From positions 1 to 20,902 of the forward strand of contig JBOHUC010000049.1 of NCBI GenBank assembly GCA_050733935.1: DNA of 20,902 nucleotides, read 5' to 3'. This DNA comes from JBOHUC01 sp050733935. GTDB lineage: Bacteria > Eisenbacteria > RBG-16-71-46 > DASYSL01. The notes beneath the pieces were generated by a model. The model worked only from the letters and a program-made list of their open reading frames with translations. It was not told the DNA's origin and did no database searches. Both the position numbers and the translations under genes were made by a program. This document shows, one piece after another, positions 6,864-14,138 of the stretch (its first letter is position 1; each line of letters starts with the position of its first letter).

Positions 6864-9800
6864 ATGAGCGAGCTGCACCGCCAGAAGATCACGAGCGTCT
6901 TCCTCGAAGACGAAATGAAGACGTCGTATCTCAACTATTCGATGTCGGTCATCGTCTCGCGCGCGCTGCCGGACATTCGCGACGGGCTCAAGCCGTCGCA
7001 GCGGCGGATCCTGGTCGCGATGAACGACCTCGGTCTCGCCCCCGGCCGGCCGTTCCGAAAGTGCGCGAAGATCGCGGGCGATACGTCGGGCAACTATCAC
7101 CCGCACGGCGAGCAGGTCGTGTATCCCACGCTCGTGCGCATGGCGCAGGACTTCAACATGCGCTACCCGCTCGTGGACGGGCAAGGCAACTACGGTTGCT
7201 TTACGGGGGACACGAAGATCAAGCTGCTCGACGGAACGGAGAAGACGTTCGCGGAGCTCGCCGAGCTTCCCCCGGACGAAGTGTTCTTCGTCTATTCAGT
7301 CGATGCCGAGGGACAGGTCGTTGTCGGCGAGGGCCGCCATTCCCGCATTACTCGCCGGAATGCCGAGCTCGTCGAAGTCGTCCTCGACTCCGGTGCGCGC
7401 ATCCGGTGCACGCCGGACCACCGGTTCATGCTCCGCGATGGCACCTACAAGCAGGCGAAGGACCTGACGCCGGACGACAGCCTCATGCCGGGCTACTTCG
7501 ACCGCGCTCCGGTCAAGGCCGGTATGAACGAGTATCTCCGGATCCAGCAGCCTCGCACCGGTGAGTACGAGTTCGTTCATCACTTGGCCGACCGTTACAA
7601 CGAGCAGAGGGGCCTCGCGCAGCGACCGGGGGGGCCGTTCGTCCGTCATCACGTGAACTTCAATCGCTTCGACAATCGCCCCACGAACATTCGCCGCATG
7701 CTGTTTCTCGAACACTTGCACCTGCACGCCAGCAACCTCAAGACCCTCTGGTCGGACGAGGCTTTCCGTGAGGCTCAGCGAGCGGGTGCGCGGCGCTACT
7801 ACGACGAGAACCCTGCGGCGCGAGAGAAGCGCAGCGCCCACATGCGTGCTCTCAACCAGGATCCGGAGCTCAGGCGTCGTCACGGCGCGCGCGTGTCGGA
7901 GAGAATGCGCCGACTGTTCGAAGAGAGGCCGGAGCTGGCCGGTGAGATTTCGTCGCGCATGAAGGAGTTGTGGGCAGACCCCGACTATCGGGCGCGCATG
8001 TCGATTGCCCTGACCGGGATCGAGAAACGCCCGCTGACGCCGGAGCAGAGGGCTCGGGTTGGAGCCATCATTGCGGCCAAGAACCGCGCCGCGTGGGGCG
8101 ACCCTGCGCAACGCGCAGCGCTGACCGCTGCGATTCGGGCGGCCCTCGCTGACCCGTCCGTGCGGGGAAAGATTTCACGGAACGCGCGGCGTCAATGGAG
8201 TGATCCAAGCTACCGGGCTCGGTTCGATCGCGAGCACTTCTCTTCGATGGCTCAGCAGCTTTGGAGCTTGCCCGCGACGAGGGCCTTGCATCAACAGAAG
8301 ATCGCCCGTCAGTGGGCGGATCCGATCTTCCGCGAGGCTCAGGCAGAGGGCGTGAAGCGAAGCAACGCGCGACGGATCGCAGCAACGCCCGGGCTCATGC
8401 ATGCGCTTGCGTCGAAGGCGGCCCCCTCGCTGCGCGCCAGCTGGCGGAGTCCTGCGTACCGAGAGCAGGTGATGAGGTCCAAGATCGCCCGCTACGGCTC
8501 CGAGCTCATCGCGGCCGTAGGCGTCGAAGGGCTATCGCGCGACGTCTTCGACGGGAAGCGGCCGGGCAACTGGGTTCCGCGGTTCGAAAAGGCGATGCAG
8601 TATTTCGGCGGGTTCGATGGCTTCGTCGACGCCGCGCGAACGTACAACCATCGCGTGATCCGTGTGCAGGCTTGCAGCGCCCGCGCGGACGTCTACGACA
8701 TCACGGTCGATCAGCATCACAACTTCCTGCTCGACGCCGGTGTCTTCGTCCACAACTCGATCGACGGGGATGCGCCGGCCGCCATGAGATACACCGAGGC
8801 GCGCCTCACGCCGCTCGCAATGGAGATGCTGCGCGACCTCGAGAAGAACACGGTCGACACGCGCCCGAACTACGACGAGACGCTCCAGGAGCCCGTGATC
8901 CTGCCTTCCGTCGTGCCGAACCTGCTCCTCAATGGCGCGTCCGGCATCGCCGTCGGCATGGCGACCGAAATCCCGCCGCACAACCTGACCGAGGTGGCCG
9001 ACGCGATCGCGCTCCTGATCGACAAGCCCGAGGCCACGCTCGACGAGATCATGCAGCACATGAAGGGGCCGGACTTCCCGACCGGCGGAATCATCTACGG
9101 ATTCAAGGGCATTCGCGATTGCTACGAGACGGGCCGCGGGCTCCTGCGGGTGCGCGCGAAGGTGAGCTCGGAGGAAAGCCGCGGCGGGAAGATGGCGCTC
9201 GTCGTGACGGAGATTCCGTTCCAGGTCAACAAGACGAACCTGCTCGAGAAGATCGCGGACCTGGTCAAGGAAGGGAAGCTCACCGGGATCTCCGACCTGC
9301 GCGACGAGTCCGATCGCGATGGCATGCGGATCGTGATCGAGCTCAAGAAGGACGCCCAGCCCAAGGTCGTCCTGAACCAGCTCTTCGTGCACACGCAGCT
9401 CCAGAGCACGTTCGGCGCCATCATGCTTTCCCTCGTCGACGGGCGTCCGCAGACGCTTCCGCTGCGCCAGATGCTCGTCCAGTACGTCGAGCATCGCGGG
9501 ATCGTGGTGCGCCGGCGCACCGAGTTCGAGCTCGCCGAGGCGGAGAAGCGTGCGCACATCCTCGAGGGACTCAAGATCGCGATCGATCACCTGGACGAGG
9601 TGATCAAGCTCATCCGCGGATCGGCGGACACGGAGGCGGCGCGCGAGGGCCTGATGAAGAAGTTCGGCCTGTCCGAGATCCAGGCGAACGCGATCCTCGA
9701 CATGCGGCTTGGCCGGCTCGTCGCACTCGAGCGCGAGAAGATCGAGGCGGAGTATCTCGAAGTCATCAAGCTGATCGAGAAGCTCAAGAGCATCCTCGCG

Positions 9801-10955
9801 AACCCGAAGAAGATCATGGCGATCATCCGAGAGGAGATTCTCGAGCTGAAGAAGAAGTACGGCGACGAGCGGCGGACCGAGATCGTGCCCGAGGAGGGCG
9901 AGATCTCGCTCGAGGATCTGATCAAGGACGAGGACATGGTCGTCACGATCAGCCACGCCGGCTACATCAAGCGGAACCCGGTGTCGCTGTTCCGCGCCCA
10001 GCGCCGTGGCGGGAAGGGCCTGATCGGCGCCAAGACCCGCGAGGAGGATTTCGTCGAGCACCTGTTCGTGGCCTCGACGCACGCCTACCTCCTGTTCCTC
10101 ACGAACCGCGGGCGCTGCTACTGGCTCAAGGTGCACGAGATCGACCAGGCCGGACGGGCGGCGAAGGGCCGTCCGATCGTGAACCTGATCGAGATCCAGC
10201 GCGAGGAACGCGTCACGGCCGTCGTGCCGGTGAAGCAGTTCGACGACGAGCACTACCTCGTGATGGCGACGCACAGCGGGACGATCAAGAAGACGGTCCT
10301 CTCCGCGTACGGGAATCCGCGGCGCGCCGGCATCTTCGCGATCCTGCTCGAGGAAGGCGACGAGATGATCGAGGCCGCGATCACGGACGGGTCGCAGGAC
10401 CTGATCCTCGCCAAAAAGCACGGCAAGGCGATCCGCTTCCACGAGAAGGAAGTGCGCCCGATGGGCCGCACCGCGCACGGCGTCAAGGCCGTCTCGCTCG
10501 ACGAGGGGGACCTCGTCGTGTCGATGGTTCCGGTGCGGCGCGATGCGACGTTGCTCTCGATCACCGTCAACGGCTATGGCAAGCGCTCGCCGGTCGAGGA
10601 CTACCGGGTGAGCCACCGCGGCGGGCTCGGCATCATCACGATCAAGACGAGCGAGCGGAACGGCGAGGTCGTCGCGGTCAAGGAAGTCGTGGACGTCGAT
10701 CAGCTCATGATCATGACCTCGAACGGCCAGGTCATCCGCGTGCCGGTGAAGGGCATCTCGGTGATGGGCCGGAACACGCAGGGCGTGCGCCTGATCCAGC
10801 TCGAGGAGGGCGACAAGGTGACGGACGTCGCCCGGGTCGTGATCGAGGACGAAGCAGCGGTCGGAAACGGCGACGTGACGATGGGCGGCGGCGCAGCCCC
10901 CGACGGGGACCAGGCGCCCGCGGACGAGTCCGAAGAGGCAGACGCGGAGGAATGA
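6864..10955 (+). CDS. gyrA: DNA gyrase subunit A, interrupted by an in-frame intein
   Basis: A 1363-residue precursor made of GyrA N-extein (residues 1-111), an intein (112-631) and GyrA C-extein (632-1363). Removing the intein gives an 843-residue gyrase A, a normal length. The N-extein has the SYLNYSMSVIVSRALPD and DGLKPSQRRIL hallmarks and ends DGQGNYG; the C-extein resumes SIDGD and continues AAMRYTEARL with catalytic Tyr643 (Tyr123 after splicing). The GyrA box QRRGGKG (1046-1052) in the beta-pinwheel domain marks it as gyrase rather than topoisomerase IV. The tail is acidic (DESEEADAEE). ATG 6864 follows GGGAG (6852-6856). The frame is continuous across both junctions, so this is an intein and not a frameshift. 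Active gyrase depends on splicing. Confidence 0.97.
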   Translation: MSELHRQKITSVFLEDEMKTSYLNYSMSVIVSRALPDIRDGLKPSQRRILVAMNDLGLAPGRPFRKCAKIAGDTSGNYHPHGEQVVYPTLVRMAQDFNMRYPLVDGQGNYGCFTGDTKIKLLDGTEKTFAELAELPPDEVFFVYSVDAEGQVVVGEGRHSRITRRNAELVEVVLDSGARIRCTPDHRFMLRDGTYKQAKDLTPDDSLMPGYFDRAPVKAGMNEYLRIQQPRTGEYEFVHHLADRYNEQRGLAQRPGGPFVRHHVNFNRFDNRPTNIRRMLFLEHLHLHASNLKTLWSDEAFREAQRAGARRYYDENPAAREKRSAHMRALNQDPELRRRHGARVSERMRRLFEERPELAGEISSRMKELWADPDYRARMSIALTGIEKRPLTPEQRARVGAIIAAKNRAAWGDPAQRAALTAAIRAALADPSVRGKISRNARRQWSDPSYRARFDREHFSSMAQQLWSLPATRALHQQKIARQWADPIFREAQAEGVKRSNARRIAATPGLMHALASKAAPSLRASWRSPAYREQVMRSKIARYGSELIAAVGVEGLSRDVFDGKRPGNWVPRFEKAMQYFGGFDGFVDAARTYNHRVIRVQACSARADVYDITVDQHHNFLLDAGVFVHNSIDGDAPAAMRYTEARLTPLAMEMLRDLEKNTVDTRPNYDETLQEPVILPSVVPNLLLNGASGIAVGMATEIPPHNLTEVADAIALLIDKPEATLDEIMQHMKGPDFPTGGIIYGFKGIRDCYETGRGLLRVRAKVSSEESRGGKMALVVTEIPFQVNKTNLLEKIADLVKEGKLTGISDLRDESDRDGMRIVIELKKDAQPKVVLNQLFVHTQLQSTFGAIMLSLVDGRPQTLPLRQMLVQYVEHRGIVVRRRTEFELAEAEKRAHILEGLKIAIDHLDEVIKLIRGSADTEAAREGLMKKFGLSEIQANAILDMRLGRLVALEREKIEAEYLEVIKLIEKLKSILANPKKIMAIIREEILELKKKYGDERRTEIVPEEGEISLEDLIKDEDMVVTISHAGYIKRNPVSLFRAQRRGGKGLIGAKTREEDFVEHLFVASTHAYLLFLTNRGRCYWLKVHEIDQAGRAAKGRPIVNLIEIQREERVTAVVPVKQFDDEHYLVMATHSGTIKKTVLSAYGNPRRAGIFAILLEEGDEMIEAAITDGSQDLILAKKHGKAIRFHEKEVRPMGRTAHGVKAVSLDEGDLVVSMVPVRRDATLLSITVNGYGKRSPVEDYRVSHRGGLGIITIKTSERNGEVVAVKEVVDVDQLMIMTSNGQVIRVPVKGISVMGRNTQGVRLIQLEEGDKVTDVARVVIEDEAAVGNGDVTMGGGAAPDGDQAPADESEEADAEE
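7647..7727 (+). other. HNH endonuclease motif of the GyrA intein
   Basis: Precursor residues 262-288: the HH-V-N-F-N opening (H262, H263), DNRPTN in the centre (N271, N275) and the final EHLHLH (H284-H288). The spacing matches HNH homing endonucleases of the HH-x-D/N-x-N-x-x-D-N-x-P-x-N type, and all metal- and catalysis-related His/Asn positions look intact. Confidence 0.85.
7749..8495 (+). repeat. Array of about 13 W/D-P-x-x-R protein repeats in the intein
   Basis: After the HNH motif the intein repeats a short unit with core W-x-D-P-x-x-R followed by a basic amphipathic stretch. Examples are LWADPDYRARM, AWGDPAQRAAL, QWSDPSYRARF, QWADPIFREAQ and SWRSPAYREQV. The core Pro falls at precursor residues 317, 334, 356, 373, 393, 414, 431, 448, 470, 487, 509 and 530, that is in steps of 17 or 20-22 residues; a further unit starts at W296. 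The units are Arg/Lys-rich. They are most likely helical modules that extend DNA contact by the nuclease, like other nuclease-associated modular domains; this role is inferred. Confidence 0.75.
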
Positions 10956-11000
10956 GCCTCACAGGTGGGCCCACGGGCTGCCGCTGAGCGAACAGAAGAG

Positions 11001-11046
11001 TCGGACGAGGACGGCGCGGTCGCATCGCGCCGTTTCCTCGGACCGA
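11001..11046 (+). terminator. Three-part hairpin after gyrA, candidate terminator
   Basis: ACGGCGCG (11011-11018) pairs with CGCGCCGT (11026-11033) around a 7-base loop. The stem extends outward with CGAGG/CCTCG (11006-11010, 11036-11040) and TCGG/CCGA (11001-11004, 11043-11046). Only a short T-run (CTTTG) follows, so termination strength is uncertain. Confidence 0.5.
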
Positions 11047-11054
11047 CTTTGTGA

Positions 11055-11072
11055 AAGTGAGAACTCTCACAA
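11055..11072. promoter_or_regulatory. Rex-type operator upstream of rex
   Basis: The 18-bp site AAGTGAGAACTCTCACAA fits the Rex operator plan TTGTGAA-N4-TTCACAA: the right half matches 6 of 7 bases, the left keeps GTGA, and GTGAGA-AC-TCTCAC is a perfect dyad. A second full left half-site TTGTGAA overlaps it at 11049-11055. The site ends 16 bp before the rex start codon, the position expected for NADH-sensitive autorepression. Confidence 0.65.
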
Positions 11073-11088
11073 GCCCGATGCAAGCGCC

Positions 11089-11754
11089 ATGATGGATCAC
11101 ATCAGCGACTCCACCGTTCGACGCCTGTCGAACTACCTGCGCGTCCTCGACGAGCTCGAGCGCGAGAGCGACGACCTGATCTCGTCGCAGGGTCTCGCCG
11201 AGCGAAGCGGGGTCACTCCCGCCCAGGTGCGCAAGGACCTCTCCTACTTTGGCTCGTTCGGCCGCCGGGGCCTCGGCTATCCGGTGGGCCACCTGCGTGC
11301 GGAGATCCGCGGGATCCTGGGTCTCAACAAGCGCTGGCGGGTGGCGCTCGTCGGGGCCGGCAACATCGGGAGCGCGCTCTTTGCGTACAAGGAGTTCGCG
11401 CGCCAGGGCTTCGACATCGTCGCCGTATTCGACAGCTCGCCCGAGCGGATCGGCGAGCGGATCGGCGACCTCACGATCGAGCCGATGGCCGAATTCGAGC
11501 GCATCTGCCGCGCACAGGACATCGAAATCGGCGTGATCGCAACACCCGCGCGGACCGCGCAGGAGATCGCCGACGCGATGATCCGGGTCGGCCTCCGGGG
11601 CATCCTCAATTTCGCGCCACGGAAGCTGTTCGTCCCTCCCACGGTCGCGCTGCGAACGGTCAACATGGCGATCGAGCTCGAGAGTCTTTCGTTCGCGCTC
11701 GCGCAGGCCGAGCAGCTCCGTCAGGGTCGGAGGCGATTCCCGCTCTCGGACTGA
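11089..11754 (+). CDS. rex: Redox-sensing transcriptional repressor Rex
   Basis: A 221-residue homodimeric repressor that senses the NADH/NAD+ ratio. The N-terminal winged helix (about residues 8-75) shows the family signature SS-x-x-LAERSGVTPAQVRKDLSYFGSFGRRGLGY. The C-terminal Rossmann domain begins VALVGAGNIGSAL (V85-L97, GxGxxG motif for NAD(H)) and continues VAVFDSSPERIG and the IGVIATPA segment. The final helix that swaps between subunits is present (MAIELESLSFALAQ). Length is typical. The ATG at 11089 (a second follows at 11092) has no clear Shine-Dalgarno. A Rex-like operator lies just upstream, suggesting autoregulation. Any further targets are outside the visible evidence. Confidence 0.96.
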   Translation: MMDHISDSTVRRLSNYLRVLDELERESDDLISSQGLAERSGVTPAQVRKDLSYFGSFGRRGLGYPVGHLRAEIRGILGLNKRWRVALVGAGNIGSALFAYKEFARQGFDIVAVFDSSPERIGERIGDLTIEPMAEFERICRAQDIEIGVIATPARTAQEIADAMIRVGLRGILNFAPRKLFVPPTVALRTVNMAIELESLSFALAQAEQLRQGRRRFPLSD

Positions 11755-11809
11755 TCCGGCGGTTCACTCGCACCGCGCCGCACGCGGACATCCGCAAGGA
11801 GACCCCGCC

Positions 11810-12757
11810 ATCGCCGATCTCGCCCTCATCCTCTGCACGCTGATCTGGGGCGGCACGTTCATCGTCGTGAAGGACGCGCTCGACGACGTTTCGCCCGTGC
11901 GCTTCCTCACGCTGCGCTTCCTGGTCGGCGGCGCGCTCCTTTTCGTTCTCGCGTGGGTCGAGGCGATGCGCCGGCGGCGCAAAGCCCCGCACCTGCAGCC
12001 CGTGGGCGACATCTGGAGCGCGCGCACCTGGCGCGACGGCTCGCAGGTCGGGATCGCGCTCTTCCTCGGCTTTCTCACGCAAACGATCGGGCTCGTGTGG
12101 ACGACGCCCGCGACCTCCGCGTTCCTGACCGGGCTCTCGGTCGGGCTCGTACCGGTGATCGCGGTCCTTTTCTTCCGACAGCGCGTGGGGGGCTGGACGT
12201 GGGCGGGAGTCGGCGCGGCGTTTCTCGGGATGACGGCGCTCACGCTCAAGGATCGCCTCACGCCCGGAGTCGGCGAGCTCGTCACGATCGGGACCGCGAT
12301 CGCCTTCGCGCTCCAGATCCTCTTTCTCGATCGATACGCGGCGCGCTCGACCCCCCTCTCGCTCACGGCCGTGCAGCTGGTGATTGGAGCGGGCCTCGGT
12401 CTTCTGTGTCTGCCGCTCGATGGCTGGCTCGCAGCCCGCGCTCCGGAAGCCGTGCCCGTCGACGCGCAGTTCGCTGCCCTTCCCGCGCGCGCGCTGTTCG
12501 CCGTGGTCGCGATGGGGGTCGTCGCTTCGGCGGGGTGCTTCTTCCTCCAGACGTACGCGCAGCGGCACGTTCCGGCAGCGCGCGTCGGAGTCCTGCTCGC
12601 GCTCGAACCGGTCTTCGCCGGGGTCTTCTCGTACGCGCTCTACGGCGAGCGATTCGGGACGCGCGGGCTCGCGGGCATGGCGCTCATCCTCGCGGGCATG
12701 ATCGTGGTCGAAACGCTCGGCCGCCGCGAGCAGCTTGCGCGGACCCCGGCCGCCTGA
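11810..12757 (+). CDS. EamA/DMT-family transporter with apparent ATC start
   Basis: An inner-membrane protein of the drug/metabolite transporter superfamily, about 315 residues with ten predicted membrane helices in two EamA halves. The opening helix (ADLALILCTLIWGGTFIVVKDAL, then SPVRFLTLRFL) is the standard EamA start and the second half ends ALEPVFAGVFSYALYGE and ALILAGMIVVE. Substrate is unknown. No ATG, GTG or TTG precedes the first helix in frame; the first is GTG 11867, which would remove most of helix 1. AAGGAG (11796-11801) with an 8-base gap points to ATC at 11810 as the start codon. This is either true AUC initiation, a mutated start, or a base-call error. It lies 55 bases after rex, so co-transcription is possible. 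Confidence 0.85.
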   Translation: MADLALILCTLIWGGTFIVVKDALDDVSPVRFLTLRFLVGGALLFVLAWVEAMRRRRKAPHLQPVGDIWSARTWRDGSQVGIALFLGFLTQTIGLVWTTPATSAFLTGLSVGLVPVIAVLFFRQRVGGWTWAGVGAAFLGMTALTLKDRLTPGVGELVTIGTAIAFALQILFLDRYAARSTPLSLTAVQLVIGAGLGLLCLPLDGWLAARAPEAVPVDAQFAALPARALFAVVAMGVVASAGCFFLQTYAQRHVPAARVGVLLALEPVFAGVFSYALYGERFGTRGLAGMALILAGMIVVETLGRREQLARTPAA

Positions 12758-12813
12758 CAGAATCGCAGAGCCCCTTACGAAGCGATTGCACCGTCCCCGC
12801 AGGAGGTTTCCGC

Positions 12814-13275
12814 ATGGCCGTGAGCGTAGGAAAGAAGGCGCCCGAATTCTCGTTGCCCGGCTCGAAGGGCAAGAACGTCTCGCTCTCCGACTTCAAGGGG
12901 AAGACCGTCGTCCTGTACTTCTATCCGAAGGACGACACGCCGGGATGCACGAAGGAGGCCTGCGACTTCCGCGACAGCGTGAAGAAGTTCACGTCGAAGA
13001 AGGCGGTCGTGCTCGGCGTGAGCCCGGATTCGCTCCGGTCGCACGACAAGTTCATCGACAAGTTCGAGCTGCCGTTCGAGCTCCTCTCGGATGCCGATCA
13101 CGAAGTCGCGGAGAAGTACGGCACGTGGGTCGAGAAGTCCATGTACGGGAAGAAGTACATGGGCATCGAGCGATCCACGTTCGTGATCGATCCCGAGGGG
13201 AAGATGAAGGCGATCTTCCGGAAGGTGAAAGTCGACGGCCACGTCGGGGAAGTGCTCGAAGCCGTCACCGCCTGA
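12814..13275 (+). CDS. bcp: Peroxiredoxin of the Bcp/PrxQ type
   Basis: A 153-residue thiol peroxidase that reduces hydrogen peroxide and organic hydroperoxides using thioredoxin-like donors in the cytoplasm. It has APEFSLPG near the N-terminus, the strand TVVLYFYPKDDTPGCT with peroxidatic Cys45, and resolving Cys50 five residues later (GCTKEACDF), which defines the atypical two-Cys PrxQ form. GVSPDS and the STFVIDPEGK strand are also typical. Length is normal. ATG 12814 follows AGGAGG (12801-12806) at 7 bases, the strongest ribosome-binding site in this part. It ends 9 bases from the convergent stop of the next gene with no obvious terminator between them. Confidence 0.95.
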   Translation: MAVSVGKKAPEFSLPGSKGKNVSLSDFKGKTVVLYFYPKDDTPGCTKEACDFRDSVKKFTSKKAVVLGVSPDSLRSHDKFIDKFELPFELLSDADHEVAEKYGTWVEKSMYGKKYMGIERSTFVIDPEGKMKAIFRKVKVDGHVGEVLEAVTA

Positions 13276-13284
13276 ACGAACGGG

Positions 13285-14088
13285 TCAGGAATCCCGCACG
13301 AGGGGGAGCGGCGCCGGGCGCGGCTGGCCGAGGAGCAGGAAGACGTACGGGGCCTTGAAGTCGCGCAGCTTGATCGCGACACGATGGCGTCCGGGCGGGA
13401 CGGAAATCGTGAGGAGCGCAGGCGCCGACACCGGGAGCGGGCGGGGAAAGCTCTGCGAGAACATGACGGGTCCGGGCGAGAACGGCAGCTTCGCCTTCTG
13501 CTCGGGCCCGTCGCCCGTCCGGTGGACGACCTCCACGGTCGTGTAGGGATCGCGGACGAATTCCCCGAGCCAGGGCAGGAACAGGACGAGCGCGAGCTGT
13601 GTCCCGTGCGGCCCGCCGTTCACCTCCGCATGAACGGACTGGTCCGGAAGAACGATCGGATAGAACCGCTCCGGCGAGCCCTGGCGCAACGTTCCCTGAT
13701 AGCCGGAGAGCTTCTCCTCCATCTGGATGTCCACCCACGCGGGAACGAACGGCAGCAGCGAATCCGGCACGTTCGGCTGGTACACGAGATCCTCGGCGCG
13801 CCGGACATCCTTCGGCAGCTCGACCGGATGCTCGCCGCGCCCCGCGCTTCCCTGCACCGTGGCGCTCGCCGCCGCTGTGGAATCGGCGGATGTGGCGCCG
13901 GGCGCCTTCGGCTTCCAGGGCTCGGGCTTGAGCCCTTGCGCGTCTGCGACGAACGGGCGGCCGGTCACGACGGCCAGCGCGAGCACGAACGCGAGCGCCA
14001 CCGCGCCCGCGAAAACCGGACCGGGAATCGTGACGTGGGCGAATCGAAATGGTGAGGGGGACGGGCGCTTCCTCTTCATCGTGTTCAT
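13285..14088 (-). CDS. Membrane-anchored protein of unknown function
   Basis: A 267-residue protein that I do not recognise. A basic N-terminus (KRKRPSPSPFRF) is followed by one hydrophobic segment at about residues 24-43 (VFAGAVALAFVLALAVVTG), giving a signal anchor with the rest outside the cytoplasm. Next comes a Pro/Ala/Ser-rich linker (about 50-85), then a compact domain rich in Pro, Val and aromatic residues, including LPFVPAWVDIQMEEKLSGY, and a strand-rich end (PALLTISVPPGRHRVAIKL, then APYVFLLLG). ATG 14088 has no Shine-Dalgarno, but a good promoter ends 9 bases upstream, so the mRNA may be leaderless; ATG 14079 is an alternative. The frame stays open to 14334, but that part lies in the MEMO gene and is not credible as coding. 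Confidence 0.65.
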   Translation of the reverse strand: MNTMKRKRPSPSPFRFAHVTIPGPVFAGAVALAFVLALAVVTGRPFVADAQGLKPEPWKPKAPGATSADSTAAASATVQGSAGRGEHPVELPKDVRRAEDLVYQPNVPDSLLPFVPAWVDIQMEEKLSGYQGTLRQGSPERFYPIVLPDQSVHAEVNGGPHGTQLALVLFLPWLGEFVRDPYTTVEVVHRTGDGPEQKAKLPFSPGPVMFSQSFPRPLPVSAPALLTISVPPGRHRVAIKLRDFKAPYVFLLLGQPRPAPLPLVRDS

Positions 14089-14097
14089 CGTGCCGAA

Positions 14098-14127
14098 ATT
14101 GTACGGGCCCGTGCGCGTTCGACTCAA
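14098..14127 (-). promoter_or_regulatory. Sigma70-type promoter for the 14088 gene, probably leaderless
   Basis: Reading on the - strand: TTGAGT (14127-14122), an 18-bp spacer and TACAAT (14103-14098; 5 of 6 bases of TATAAT). The ATG at 14088 starts 9 bases after the -10 element, so transcription would start about 0-4 bases before the start codon. The spacer contains the palindrome ACGGGCCCGT. Confidence 0.55.
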
Positions 14128-14138
14128 GACCGGGCCCG

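Larger units (their letters stand above)
7197..8756 (+). mobile_element. GyrA intein with HNH homing endonuclease (520 residues)
   Basis: Protein-splicing element within gyrA. Block A is CFTGDTKIKLLDG with Cys1 (precursor C112). Block B is RIRCTPDHRFM (the T-x-x-H motif). Block F is VYDITVDQHHNFLLDAG and block G is VFVHN, with penultimate His and terminal Asn (N631); the +1 residue is Ser632. All residues needed for standard class 1 splicing are present. Between the splicing blocks lies an HNH nuclease (HHVNFNRFDNRPTN, ending in EHLHLH) rather than the more common LAGLIDADG type, followed by a long repeat array. It sits between DGQGNYG and SIDGD, 11 residues before the catalytic Tyr. As I recall the family, the mycobacterial GyrA inteins sit directly after the Tyr, so this is a different site. 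Splicing is expected; nuclease activity is probable but unproven. Confidence 0.95.

Noticed and set aside
7197..8756. Idea that the extra gyrA segment is a group I/II intron or an assembly insert
   Set aside because: The segment is in frame, encodes all intein splicing blocks and has exact Cys1 and His-Asn/Ser junctions, so a protein-splicing intein explains it fully.
8532..10616. 694-codon open frame on the - strand across gyrA
   Set aside because: Antisense shadow of gyrA with no recognisable domain.
8261..10987. 908-codon + frame overlapping gyrA in another phase
   Set aside because: Arg/Ala/Asp-rich shadow frame; no domain and no ribosome-binding site.
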